In this document: piece by piece, positions 34,639 through 43,444 of the stretch
Position numbering within the stretch: position 1 is the first letter of the stretch
How the letters are laid out: every line of letters starts with the position of its first letter
Assembly (NCBI RefSeq): GCF_021083305.1
Contig: NZ_JAJFAY010000002.1
Coordinates: forward strand, 868,001 to 932,000
Origin: Haladaptatus sp. DYF46
GTDB taxonomy: Archaea; Halobacteriota; Halobacteria; Halobacteriales; Haladaptataceae
Length of the DNA stretch: 64,000 nucleotides
Reading direction: 5' to 3'
The notes under the pieces: generated by a model
Database searches by the model: none
Told to the model about the DNA's origin: nothing
The model's input: only the letters and a program-made list of their open reading frames with translations
Position numbers and translations under genes: made by a program

Positions 34639-34690
34639 CTCGCGGTTCTAAAGGGAACAGCGAGAGTTCCACGGGTCACCCGACCCGTGG
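34639..34690 (+). other. Two consecutive hairpins upstream of hemC
   Basis: Hairpin one (34639-34664) pairs CTCGC with GCGAG and GTTC with GAAC around a 6-base loop. Hairpin two (34669-34690) is a perfect 9-bp stem, CCACGGGTC with GACCCGTGG, and a 4-base loop. The block is not part of hemC, which starts at 34764. It resembles the right end of an IS200/IS605-type element or an RNA terminator-like structure; both are inferences. Confidence 0.5.
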
Positions 34691-34763
34691 TCGTTTACGC
34701 GGGTTTCGAGCCATGCAAGACGGTTGCGAAGGTGGTTTCAATGTCGGGTTCTCAGTTTCCCCT

Positions 34764-35864
34764 ATGAGCAACCGCGGAAAGGAACTCCGTCTCGCTACGC
34801 GAGGTTCCAACCTTGCAATCCGACAGTCGGGGGAGGTAAAGGCGGCGTTGGAAGACCGCCGGTTCTCGGTCGAACTGGTCGAAGTGGAAACGACGGGTGA
34901 CCAACTGGACGACGCACTCATCACGGAACTGGGGAAGACGGGCGCGTTCGTCCGTAATCTGGACCGAGAGGTGCTGGATGAGGCAGTCGACGGCGCGATT
35001 CATTCCATGAAGGACATGCCGACCGACCACCCGGACGAACTGGTCGTCGCGGCCGTCCCCGAGCGTGCGAGCGCGAACGACGTCCTCGTGACGCCGGACG
35101 GGAAACCCATCGACGCGCTTCCCGAGGGTGCCGTCGTGGGCACGTCCAGCCTTCGCCGGAAAGCCCAACTGCTAAACTTCCGTCCCGACCTGACCGTCGA
35201 ACCGCTCCGCGGAAACGTCGATACGCGGATCGAGAAACTCCTCGCGCCGACCCTTCGGGCCGAACACGAGGAGCGAACCGAGGAGGAAAAGGAGCGGAAA
35301 GGCCACCTCGGGAAGAAGGACAGCTACGAGTTCCCATACGACGAGACCATCGACGAGTGGTTCAACGGCCTCTCGGAGGTCGAACGGCGGGCGCTCGAAC
35401 GCGACATCGGGACGGAGTACGACGGCATCGTCCTCGCGGAGGCGGGACTCCAACGGAGCGGCCTCGCCCACCACGTCGAGTACGACCGACTGCCGCCGAA
35501 GCAGTTCGTCCCCGCGCCGGGTCAGGGCGCGTTGGCGGTCATGACGCTGGATTCGGAACTCGCACAGGACTTACACGCGGTCCTCGACCACCCGCGGACG
35601 CGGGTCGAAACGACCGTCGAACGGACGATTCTCCGCGAACTGAACGGCGGTTGTATCGCCCCCATCGGCGTCCACAGCATCATTCAGGGCGAAAACGTCC
35701 ACGTCGAGGCGCAGGTGTTCAGCCAGGACGGTTCCGAAGCCATCTCCATAAAACGCGACGTCCCGGTCGAAACGCACGTTACCGGCGCGAAGAAGGTAGC
35801 GGAGGAACTCGCCGACCGCGGTGCCCGCGACCTCATCGCGGCGGCGCGCGAGGGGAGCGAATGA
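34764..35864 (+). CDS. hemC: Hydroxymethylbilane synthase (porphobilinogen deaminase)
   Basis: Polymerises four porphobilinogens to hydroxymethylbilane. The 366-residue protein begins MSNRGKELRLATRGSNLAIR. It has VDGAIHSMKDMPTD, GTSSLRRKAQLL and LRGNVDTRIEKL. The dipyrromethane-binding cysteine is C297 in LNGGCIAPIG. It is longer than usual because of a charged insert of about 55 residues between RIEKLL and YDGIVLAEAG (APTLRAEHEERTEEEKERKG and onward). It overlaps hemD by four bases (ATGA), so the two are coupled. The start at 34764 was preferred over earlier frames as it directly precedes the conserved LATRGS. Confidence 0.93.
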   Translation: MSNRGKELRLATRGSNLAIRQSGEVKAALEDRRFSVELVEVETTGDQLDDALITELGKTGAFVRNLDREVLDEAVDGAIHSMKDMPTDHPDELVVAAVPERASANDVLVTPDGKPIDALPEGAVVGTSSLRRKAQLLNFRPDLTVEPLRGNVDTRIEKLLAPTLRAEHEERTEEEKERKGHLGKKDSYEFPYDETIDEWFNGLSEVERRALERDIGTEYDGIVLAEAGLQRSGLAHHVEYDRLPPKQFVPAPGQGALAVMTLDSELAQDLHAVLDHPRTRVETTVERTILRELNGGCIAPIGVHSIIQGENVHVEAQVFSQDGSEAISIKRDVPVETHVTGAKKVAEELADRGARDLIAAAREGSE

Positions 35865-36601
35865 ACGTCGCGGTCTTTCGCCCGGACGACGAACGGTTGG
35901 ACGAGGCCGTCGATCTGCTGGAATCGCTCGACGTGACCCCCGTCCCCGACCCGATGCTCGCTGTCCGTCCGAGCGACACCGCGCCGCGACAGGCCGACTT
36001 CGTCGTCCTGACGAGCAAAACCGGCGTCGAACTCGCACACGAGGCCGGGTGGAGTCCCGGCGACGAGACGGTTTGTGCCATCGGCGAACCCACCGCCGCG
36101 ACGCTCCGCGAATACGGCTACGATGTCCACATCGTTCCCGACCGGTTTTCCTCGCGGGGACTGGTCGCGACCCTCGCCGACCGCGTGGACGGCAAAACCG
36201 TCGAAGTCGCCCGGAGCGACCACGGGAGCGACGTGCTGACCGACGGCCTCGCCAACGCGGGCGCGGACGTTCACGAGACGGTGCTGTACGAACTCGTCCG
36301 TCCCGAGGACTCGGGTCGGTCGGCGGAACTCGCCGCCGAAGGCGGCCTCGACGGCGCGCTGTTCACCTCCTCGCTCACCGTCGAACACTTCCTCGACGCC
36401 GCCGAAGAACGCGGCATCCGAACCGAGGCGCTGGAGGGTCTCGAAGACGCGACCGTCGGCACCATCGGCGGCCCGACCCGCGACACCGCCCGCGAACGAG
36501 GTATTCGAGTGGATGTCGTCCCGGACACGGCTTCGTTCGACCTGTTGGCCCGCGAAGCCGTCGAACGCCTCCGCGACGGCCACGACGAGGCTGAAGTTTA
36601 A
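35861..36601 (+). CDS. hemD: Uroporphyrinogen-III synthase
   Basis: A 246-residue two-domain protein that cyclises hydroxymethylbilane to uroporphyrinogen III with ring D inversion. The family is poorly conserved; the recognisable parts are ADFVVLTSKTGVELA, AIGEPTAATLREYGY, DGALFTSSLTVEHFL and TVGTIGGPTRDTARERG. Position directly after hemC with a 4-base ATGA overlap strongly supports the assignment. It is followed after 27 bases by the DHH nuclease gene, so that gene may be in the same transcript. Confidence 0.9.
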   Translation: MNVAVFRPDDERLDEAVDLLESLDVTPVPDPMLAVRPSDTAPRQADFVVLTSKTGVELAHEAGWSPGDETVCAIGEPTAATLREYGYDVHIVPDRFSSRGLVATLADRVDGKTVEVARSDHGSDVLTDGLANAGADVHETVLYELVRPEDSGRSAELAAEGGLDGALFTSSLTVEHFLDAAEERGIRTEALEGLEDATVGTIGGPTRDTARERGIRVDVVPDTASFDLLAREAVERLRDGHDEAEV

Positions 36602-36628
36602 ATCGAAAGCCGTGACAAGGATGTATCC

Positions 36629-38041
36629 ATGAGCAGCCCGGTACCGGAACTGAGTGCGCGTGCGACGGCCTGTGCGGACCGATTACGCGATGCGAACGAG
36701 GTCCTCCTCGCCTCGCACATCGACGCCGACGGCCTGACGAGCGCGGCCATCGCGTCCACGGCCCTCGAACGCGCCGGACTCCCCTTCGAGACGGTGTTCT
36801 GCAAGCAACTCGATGTCGAGGCGCTCGCGGCAATCGCGGCGACCGAGTACGACACCGTCCTCTTCACCGACTTCGGGAGCGGCCAACTCGACATCATCGC
36901 CGACCACGAGTCTGCGGGCGACTTCGAACCCGTCATCGCGGACCACCACCAGCCAGCGGACGCGGACACCGAATTCCACCTCAACCCGCTCCTGTTCGGA
37001 CTGGACGGCTCCTCGGAGCTTTCCGGGGCAGGTGCGAGTTACGTCCTCGCCCGAGCGCTCGAACCCGAAGCGGGTGACAATCGGGACCTCGCGGCCCTCG
37101 CCGTCGTCGGTGCGGTGGGTGACATGCAGATTTCGGACGGCGAACTCGTCGGCGCGAACACGGGCATCGTGGCGGAGGGAATCGACGCGGGCGTGGTCGA
37201 AACCGGGACCGACCTCGCGCTGTACGGCAAGCAGACGCGTCCGCTGCCGAAACTGCTGGAGTACGCGACGGACGTGTACATCCCCGGCATCTCGAACGAC
37301 CAGAACGGCGTCCTCCGCTTCCTCAACGGCGTCGGCATCGATTTGAAGGAGGACGGCGACTGGCGTCGATGGGTCGATTTGACCGCCGACGAACGCCAGA
37401 CCGTCGCCAGCGCGCTCGTCAAACGCGCGATGCGGAAGGGCGTCTCGGCGAGCAAAATCGAGGGCCTGGTCGGCACCACCTACACGCTCGCCGCGGAACC
37501 GGAGGGAACCGAACTCCGCGACGTGAGCGAGTTCTCCACCCTGCTCAACGCGACGGCGCGCTACGAACGCGCCGACGTCGGCCTCGCGGTTTGCCTCGGC
37601 GACAGAGACGCCGCCCTGGAACGGGCGCGGACGCTCCTGACCAACCACCGGCGAAACCTCTCGGAGGCAATCAGTTGGGTCCAGTCCGAGGGTGTCACGA
37701 AGGAGGAAAACGTCCAGTGGTTCCACGCGGAAGACCGGGTGCGCGAAACCATCGTCGGCATCGTCGCGGGCATGGCCGTCGGCGCGAACGGCATCGACCG
37801 AAACGTCCCGATTCTCGCCTTCGCGGAGAAGAACGACGACGAGGTCAAAGTCTCCGCACGCGGGACGCCCGCCCTCACTCGCAAGGGACTCGACCTTTCG
37901 GTTGTGATGAAAACCGCCTCACAGGCCGTCGGCGGCGACGGCGGCGGGCACAACGTCGCGGCAGGTGCGACGGTGCCGAAAGGGAAGGAAGAAGAATTCA
38001 TCCAACACGCCGACGAACTGGTCGGCGAGCAACTCGGCTAG
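36629..38041 (+). CDS. RecJ-like DHH-family phosphoesterase/exonuclease
   Basis: A 470-residue DHH phosphoesterase. The metal-binding motifs are SHIDADGLTS (H30, D32, D34), FTDFGSG and the DHH motif (D105-H106-H107 in ADHHQP), and the DHHA1 domain ends with GGDGGGHNVAAGATVP. It is like archaeal RecJ/GAN proteins, single-strand-specific nucleases, some linked to the replication GINS complex. Other DHH enzymes hydrolyse nanoRNA or cyclic di-AMP, so the substrate is inferred. The start MSSPVPELSARATACA is well placed 27 bases after hemD. Confidence 0.87.
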   Translation: MSSPVPELSARATACADRLRDANEVLLASHIDADGLTSAAIASTALERAGLPFETVFCKQLDVEALAAIAATEYDTVLFTDFGSGQLDIIADHESAGDFEPVIADHHQPADADTEFHLNPLLFGLDGSSELSGAGASYVLARALEPEAGDNRDLAALAVVGAVGDMQISDGELVGANTGIVAEGIDAGVVETGTDLALYGKQTRPLPKLLEYATDVYIPGISNDQNGVLRFLNGVGIDLKEDGDWRRWVDLTADERQTVASALVKRAMRKGVSASKIEGLVGTTYTLAAEPEGTELRDVSEFSTLLNATARYERADVGLAVCLGDRDAALERARTLLTNHRRNLSEAISWVQSEGVTKEENVQWFHAEDRVRETIVGIVAGMAVGANGIDRNVPILAFAEKNDDEVKVSARGTPALTRKGLDLSVVMKTASQAVGGDGGGHNVAAGATVPKGKEEEFIQHADELVGEQLG

Positions 38042-38064
38042 GTTTTCGAACTCGATATCGGTGT

Positions 38065-38853
38065 TCAGTATTTCGCCGCCAACTCCTCGAACCGTTCGAG
38101 GTCGTGGCCGTGCAACACGTCACAGTCGTGGACTCGTTCGAGTTCCTTCAGGGCGTACAGGCTGTCGCGCCACGCGCGTTCGCTCCACAGCAGACCGGGA
38201 CCGAGCGGAACTTCGTCGGCGTAGTTCGCATCGACGTAACATTCGTCGCCCGCGATGAGAAGCGTTCCGTCGTCCGTGTCGATTCGTGCGCCGAGGACGC
38301 CGGGCGTGTGTCCCGGCAGGTGGAGGAGTTCGAATCCGTCGGCCATCGTGTGCCCGTCGCGGTGGACGATTTCCCAGTTCAAATCGCGGTCGAAATCCGA
38401 GGCGAGGTAGGCGATGGACCCGTCGTCCGTCTTCGCGGAGTAGTAGGCGAACTTCAGTTCCTCCTCGTGGACGTAGACCGGAACGTCACGGCCCTCGAAC
38501 GCCCCGAGTTGACCCGCGTGGTCGAGGTGGAGGTGGCTCATCACGACGGCGTCGATGTCGTCGAGTTCGTATCCCGCATCCGCGAGGTCGTCTTCGAGGG
38601 CGTGTTCCTCGGCGTCGTAGGCTTCGAACGCGCCGTAGAGCGGGTCGGGCCAGTACTCCGCGGCGTTCGTGGGACAGCCAGTATCCCAGAGGAACGTTCC
38701 GGCGTCCGTTTCGACCACGGCGTTCCAGACGACGAAGTCGATGCGTTCGTGGTCGGGGTTCGGGTCCTCGGCGCTCGCCATCGAGTACCCGTCGATGACG
38801 TAGGCGGTGTCGGCGCGGACGCGGCCGCGGTCGATGAGCGTGACTTCGGGCAT
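38065..38853 (-). CDS. Metallo-beta-lactamase-fold hydrolase (AHL lactonase-like)
   Basis: A 262-residue MBL-fold protein with the complete zinc motif SHLHLDHAG (H107, H109, D111, H112), LPGHTPGVLG, ADECYV-like GDECYVDANY and a final HGHDL. It resembles N-acyl-homoserine lactonases and related lactone/ester hydrolases; the substrate is unknown, and quenching of quorum signals is only one possibility. The start MPEVTLIDRG at 38853 was preferred over an upstream methionine at 38889. It is convergent with the DHH gene, which ends 24 bases away. Confidence 0.82.
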   Translation of the reverse strand: MPEVTLIDRGRVRADTAYVIDGYSMASAEDPNPDHERIDFVVWNAVVETDAGTFLWDTGCPTNAAEYWPDPLYGAFEAYDAEEHALEDDLADAGYELDDIDAVVMSHLHLDHAGQLGAFEGRDVPVYVHEEELKFAYYSAKTDDGSIAYLASDFDRDLNWEIVHRDGHTMADGFELLHLPGHTPGVLGARIDTDDGTLLIAGDECYVDANYADEVPLGPGLLWSERAWRDSLYALKELERVHDCDVLHGHDLERFEELAAKY

Positions 38854-38985
38854 ACATGGACGTTCGTCCGTTCGTACATAATCGCTCACGTTTTTACACC
38901 CTCGTCGCTACGGTTCCCCGTTTTCCGAGGGATTCGATGGGGTCGAATAGCCTCATTTTTACTTCTCCCTCCCCACGGTTCCGAC

Positions 38986-39315
38986 ATGACCGAGTTCGAC
39001 GCCGAGAAATTCGAGGACAAGTACGTCCACTACTTCAACGAACTCCAGCGGGCGTACAAGAACGCCTTCAACCGCATGAACGACGAGTACGACTCCGAAC
39101 TGATTCACGCCATCGACCAGCAGGTGTTGAACGAGAGCGAACCGTTTTACGAAGGGGATGGCGAGTTCCGTATCGAACTCCCCGAAAACCCGGTCGATCG
39201 CGTGCAGGGCATCCTCGTGGACGACGAGAAACTCGAAGGGGTACTTTCGGCGTACGTGGACCAACTGGAGTACCAACTGGCCCGCGTGTTCGGATTCACT
39301 TCGAGCGAGAACTGA
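38986..39315 (+). CDS. DUF5783-like conserved haloarchaeal protein
   Basis: A 109-residue acidic protein, MTEFDAEKFEDKYVHYFNEL followed by AYKNAFNRMNDEYDS and the ELPENPVDRVQGILVDDEKL segment. I recognise it as a protein family conserved among haloarchaea (DUF5783-like); no function is known. The C-terminus (YVDQLEYQLARVFGF) looks helical. It is divergent from the MBL gene and followed by the NifU-type gene about 130 bases downstream. Confidence 0.72.
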   Translation: MTEFDAEKFEDKYVHYFNELQRAYKNAFNRMNDEYDSELIHAIDQQVLNESEPFYEGDGEFRIELPENPVDRVQGILVDDEKLEGVLSAYVDQLEYQLARVFGFTSSEN

Positions 39316-39443
39316 CCGTAAGGGGCGGTTCGGTCGTCGTTTTCGGAAACTGCCGAAATAGTGCCGATCAGCGGCGATTCGTGCCGGATTTCGCCCGTGA
39401 GACAGTGGAAAGGCCTAAGGAGGCTGGCACCATACCCCGATAC

Positions 39444-39803
39444 ATGAGCACAGAAACTCAGGAAGACGGAGACGACCTCGAAGAGCGGGTCAGCAACTTC
39501 CTGCGCCGTAACTTCCCGCAGATTCAGATGCACGGCGGGAGTGCTGCAATCCAGCAGATCGACCGCGAAACCGGCGAAGTCACCATCATGCTGGGCGGCG
39601 CATGCAGCGGCTGTGGCATCTCCCCGATGACGATTCAGGCCATCAAAAGCCGAATGGTCAAGGAGATTCCCGAAATCAACAAGGTCATCGCCGAAACCGG
39701 CATGGGCGGCGACGGCGGAATGGGCGGCGGCATGAGTCCGTCCTTCCCCGGCGAGTCGAGCGGCGACGGTGACGACGACGAAGGACCCCAAGCTCCCTTC
39801 TAA
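39444..39803 (+). CDS. NifU-type iron-sulfur scaffold protein
   Basis: A 119-residue protein with a single NifU C-terminal domain: FLRRNFPQIQMHGGSAAIQQ, TIMLGGACSGCGISPMTIQA with the CxxC cysteines C54 and C57, and MVKEIPEINKVIAET. The domain binds a transient [4Fe-4S] cluster and delivers it to target proteins. The tail is rich in Gly, Met and Asp (GGDGGMGGGMSPSFPGESSG), an unusual extension that may be flexible. It is transcribed alone. Confidence 0.88.
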   Translation: MSTETQEDGDDLEERVSNFLRRNFPQIQMHGGSAAIQQIDRETGEVTIMLGGACSGCGISPMTIQAIKSRMVKEIPEINKVIAETGMGGDGGMGGGMSPSFPGESSGDGDDDEGPQAPF

Positions 39804-39884
39804 CGGTTGTATTTTTAGTTTTCGGCCGATTCCAGGGCCTGAATCACGATATTTATCCCACCGGACGGTGTAGCAGGCGACAGT

Positions 39885-41387
39885 ATGACGAACGACGACG
39901 CCGCGGCGCAAAACGTCGTATTCGTTGTGATGGATACGGTTCGGAAGGACCACCTCTCCGTCTACGGATACGACCGCCCGACGACGCCGGGCCTCGAACG
40001 GTTCGCCGAGGAAGCGACCGTCTTCGAGCAAGCGGTTTCTCCCGCTCCTTGGACCCTACCGGTGCACGCCTCCCTGTTCACTGGAATGTATCCCAGCGAA
40101 CACGGTGCGAGCCAAGAAAACCCGTATCTGGAGGGTGCGACGACGCTCGCACAGACCCTCTCCGCCGCCGGGTACGACACCTCGTGTTACTCCTCTAACG
40201 CGTGGATTACGCCGTACACGCACCTGACGGACGGCTTCGACGATCAGGACAACTTCTTCGAAGTGATGCCGGGGGACTTCCTCTCGGGGCCGATGGCGAA
40301 GGCGTGGAAGACGATGAACGACAACGAGTCGCTCCGGAAAGTAGCCGACAAACTGGTCAGCCTCGGCAACGTCGCCCACGAGTACCTCGCCAGCGGCGAG
40401 GGCGCGGATTCGAAGACGCCGCAGGTCATCGACCAGACCATCGAGTTCATCGACGACTCGGACGGGCCGTACTTCTCGTTCATCAACCTGATGGACGCTC
40501 ACCTGCCGTACCACCCGCCGAAGGAGTACCGCAAGGAGTTCGCCCCGAACGTCGATTCGACCAAGGTGTGCCAGAACTCGAAGGAGTACAACTGCGGCGC
40601 ACGCGACATCAGCGACAAGGAATGGGGCGCGATCGGTGGGCTGTACGACGCCGAAATCCGCCACATCGACGACCAACTCCAGCGACTGTTCACGTGGATG
40701 CGGGAGAACGACGAGTGGGACGACACGATGGTCGTCATCTGCGCCGATCACGGCGAACTGCACGGCGAACACGACCTGTACGGCCACGAGTTCTGTATCT
40801 ACGACCCGCTGGTCAACGTCCCGCTGATGGTCAAACACCCCGAGATGGACCCCGGCGTGAGCGACGAACAGGTCGAACTCATCGACCTCTATCACACCGT
40901 TCTCGACCACACGGGCGTCTCGGGGTCGGATTCGACCCGCCCGCTCGAAGAGGCGCGGTCGCTCCTCAACGCGGATTACCGCGCGTTCGCGGACGACGTC
41001 CCCGGCGACGGCGAGTGTGCCTTCGTGGAGTACTACCGACCCGTGGTCGAACTGAAACAACTGGAAGAGAAGGCAAAGGGTGCGAACATCACGCTGGACG
41101 AGAACTCGCGATTTTACTCGCGGATGCGTGCGGCCCGCAGACCCGACGCGAAGTACATCCGGAACGAGCGTATCGAGGACGAGTTCTACCATCTGGACGA
41201 CGACCCTGACGAACTGAACGATGTCAAGGGCGAGGGAAGCGAGGAAGAGATCGAACTCGAAGCCGCCCTCTCCGCGTTCGAGGAGACGGTCGGCGGCGAG
41301 TGGAAGGAGGTCTCCGACGACGACGTCCTCGGCGATATGAGCGACGACGCGAAGGACCGACTCCAAGACCTCGGTTACATCGACTAG
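39885..41387 (+). CDS. Sulfatase-fold (alkaline phosphatase superfamily) hydrolase
   Basis: A 500-residue sulfatase-like enzyme with D17 in VVFVVMDTVRKDHLS, the nucleophile region SPAPWTLPVHASLFTG, HGELHGEHDLYGHEFC and MVKHPEMDPG. The nucleophile position carries Thr57 (T-L-P-V-H) rather than the Cys/Ser that forms formylglycine, a state seen in phosphohydrolase or phosphotransferase members. A true sulfatase is therefore less likely. It forms a probable two-gene operon with the flippase-like gene (one base between the stop and a GTG start), suggesting that the pair modifies a lipid-linked or surface molecule. Confidence 0.8.
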   Translation: MTNDDAAAQNVVFVVMDTVRKDHLSVYGYDRPTTPGLERFAEEATVFEQAVSPAPWTLPVHASLFTGMYPSEHGASQENPYLEGATTLAQTLSAAGYDTSCYSSNAWITPYTHLTDGFDDQDNFFEVMPGDFLSGPMAKAWKTMNDNESLRKVADKLVSLGNVAHEYLASGEGADSKTPQVIDQTIEFIDDSDGPYFSFINLMDAHLPYHPPKEYRKEFAPNVDSTKVCQNSKEYNCGARDISDKEWGAIGGLYDAEIRHIDDQLQRLFTWMRENDEWDDTMVVICADHGELHGEHDLYGHEFCIYDPLVNVPLMVKHPEMDPGVSDEQVELIDLYHTVLDHTGVSGSDSTRPLEEARSLLNADYRAFADDVPGDGECAFVEYYRPVVELKQLEEKAKGANITLDENSRFYSRMRAARRPDAKYIRNERIEDEFYHLDDDPDELNDVKGEGSEEEIELEAALSAFEETVGGEWKEVSDDDVLGDMSDDAKDRLQDLGYID

Positions 41388-41388
41388 C

Positions 41389-42438
41389 GTGCCCGACGAG
41401 TCGGCATCGGACGGCGGGGAGGCGCTGTCCGCAGGACTGTCGGAGCGGTTGGGGACCGGGAAGCTACTGCTCGGGTTCGTCGTCGCGGTGGTCCTCATCT
41501 ACCTCCTCGTCGTCGCCTCCGGATGGCGGCGGGTGCTCCACACGTTGGCGGGCACGGATTACACGTGGGTGTGGATAGCCTGCATCTCGACGTTCATCGG
41601 CCTCGCCGCGTGGGGCAAAGCGTGGCAAATCGTCCTCGCAGTCCTCGACATCGAGGTGGAGTTCAGACGACTCGTCGTCACGTACCTCGCGGCGACGTTC
41701 GCCAACTACGTCACCCCGTTAGGACAGGCGGGCGGCGAACCGTTCATCGCCTACATCCTCTCGCGGGACACGGAAGCGAACTACGAGGATAGCCTCGCGA
41801 GCGTCGTGACGGCGGACCTGCTCAACCTCCTGCCGTTTTTCAACTTCGCGGCGCTCGGGTTGAGCTACCTGCTCATTCGCGCGTCGCTCCCCGACAACGC
41901 GAAGACCCTCGCACAGGGACTCGTCGTGCTGGCGTTCGGCGTTCCGGCGATCGCCTACATCGGCTGGCGATATCGACAGCGCGTCGAGGACCTCGTAATT
42001 CGGCTCGCGGAACCCATCGCGAGTCGAACGTCTCGAATCTCGGTCGAGGGGGTTCGACAACGTATCGACCGGTTTTACCGTTCGCTGGAGCGCATCGCCA
42101 GCGAACCGCGAGAACTGCTGTTCGCGCTCGTCTTCTCGTACACCGGGTGGGTGTTCTTCGCCTTGCCCCTCTACTTCGCGGGACGGGCGCTCGGACTGCC
42201 GCTCCCGCTGGTGCTCGTGCTCTTCATCGTTCCGGCGAGCACGTTGGCCGGACTGACGCCGACACCGGGCGGACTGGCGGGCGTGGAAGCCGCGCTTACC
42301 GTCCTCATCGTCGCGCTCGTTCCGGCGATTCCGTGGAGTTCGGGTGTGGCCGCCGCCATCATCTACCGCGTGGCGAGTTACTGGTTCGTCCTCCTCATCG
42401 GCGGCATCGCGTCGCTGTTCGTGATCATGCGGTCGTGA
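41389..42438 (+). CDS. Lysylphosphatidylglycerol synthase/flippase-like membrane protein
   Basis: A 349-residue membrane protein with about eight transmembrane helices and the family motifs NYVTPLGQAGGEPFIAYIL and STLAGLTPTPGGLAGVEAAL (UPF0104/LPG-synthase transmembrane region). Related archaeal proteins include AglD-like glycosylation factors and putative lipid flippases. It starts with GTG at 41389, one base after the stop of the sulfatase-fold gene, which marks translational coupling. It probably moves or modifies a lipid-linked glycan in the cytoplasmic membrane; this is inferred from the family and context. Confidence 0.82.
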   Translation: MPDESASDGGEALSAGLSERLGTGKLLLGFVVAVVLIYLLVVASGWRRVLHTLAGTDYTWVWIACISTFIGLAAWGKAWQIVLAVLDIEVEFRRLVVTYLAATFANYVTPLGQAGGEPFIAYILSRDTEANYEDSLASVVTADLLNLLPFFNFAALGLSYLLIRASLPDNAKTLAQGLVVLAFGVPAIAYIGWRYRQRVEDLVIRLAEPIASRTSRISVEGVRQRIDRFYRSLERIASEPRELLFALVFSYTGWVFFALPLYFAGRALGLPLPLVLVLFIVPASTLAGLTPTPGGLAGVEAALTVLIVALVPAIPWSSGVAAAIIYRVASYWFVLLIGGIASLFVIMRS

Positions 42439-42486
42439 CCGCTTCCGCCGTCACATTTCGTTCTCCTGTTTTCACTTCACCTGTTT

Positions 42487-43377
42487 TCACTTCTCCCCTT
42501 CCCACGTCCGTACCAGTCCCGCGAGCGTCCGGTTGACGGGCGTTTCGATACCGCGTTCTTCGCCGCGAGCGACGACGTAGCCGTTTATCGCGTCGATTTC
42601 GGTCCGGCATCCCGCCTCGACGTCTTGGCGCATCGAGGAGGTGTTCGCCGCCGTCGCGTCGGCGACGTCCCGCATCGCCGCGACTGCGTCCGAATCGCTC
42701 AGGGAAACGCCCTCCGCACGAGCGACGGTGGCCGTCTCTCGGGCCGCCGCCGCGGCGAGTTCCGAGCCATCGCCGGTGAGGAGCGCGCCGTTCGCTACCC
42801 GTGCGAGTGCGGTGGTCGGGTTGATGCCCGCATTGACGGCGAGTTTTTCCCACAAGCGTCGCGGCATGTCGTCGGCCACCGTCGTCTTTATTCCGGCGGC
42901 GGAAAACGCCTCGCCGATGCGAGCGGCCAGCACGGAGCGTCCGCCGTCGCGCCCACCCAGAACGACTTCCCCGATGCCCGTACACTCCACCCGTCCGGGT
43001 TCGGTCAGTACCGCGCCGTAGGTCGCGGTTCCGGCGAGGACGGGACAGTCGAGGTGGGAAGCGAGTCGCTCCTCGTTTCCCATCCCGTTCTGGAGGGACA
43101 GCACGCCGTCGAACTCCCCGGTCCCCAACTGCCGGGCGGCGGTATCGGTGTGGAAGGATTTCACCGTCACGATGGCACAGTCCGCGCGGAGTTCCGTCCC
43201 GTCGGTGGTCGCGTCCAAATGCACGTGAAAGTCGAACTCGCCCCCGACCGACAGTCCGGAGTCGAGGACCGCGCTGGCGTGGGGGTCGCGGGCGACGAGC
43301 GTGACTGCGTGCTCACGGGCGAGCAGGCCCCCGACTAACGTTCCGAGGCTTCCCGCGCCGAACACGACGATGTTCAT
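42487..43377 (-). CDS. panE: 2-dehydropantoate 2-reductase (ketopantoate reductase)
   Basis: A 296-residue NADPH-binding enzyme. The N-terminal Rossmann motif GAGSLGTLVGG (residues 7-17) is followed by NGMGNEERLA, the catalytic lysine region WEKLAVNAGINPTTAL, and a C-terminal NTSSMRQDVEAGCRTEIDAI motif. It reduces ketopantoate to pantoate on the way to coenzyme A. All key motifs are present. Its only oddity is a direct repeat in the non-coding region just downstream (42469-42495, TGTTTTCACTTC twice), which is trivial. It is transcribed alone. Confidence 0.9.
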   Translation of the reverse strand: MNIVVFGAGSLGTLVGGLLAREHAVTLVARDPHASAVLDSGLSVGGEFDFHVHLDATTDGTELRADCAIVTVKSFHTDTAARQLGTGEFDGVLSLQNGMGNEERLASHLDCPVLAGTATYGAVLTEPGRVECTGIGEVVLGGRDGGRSVLAARIGEAFSAAGIKTTVADDMPRRLWEKLAVNAGINPTTALARVANGALLTGDGSELAAAAARETATVARAEGVSLSDSDAVAAMRDVADATAANTSSMRQDVEAGCRTEIDAINGYVVARGEERGIETPVNRTLAGLVRTWEGEK

Positions 43378-43444
43378 ACCCGACCGAGGCGTTCGGGGGT
43401 GAAAAAGTGAGTCGTCCGCCGTTTCCGCTCAGTCTTCCGTCCTC

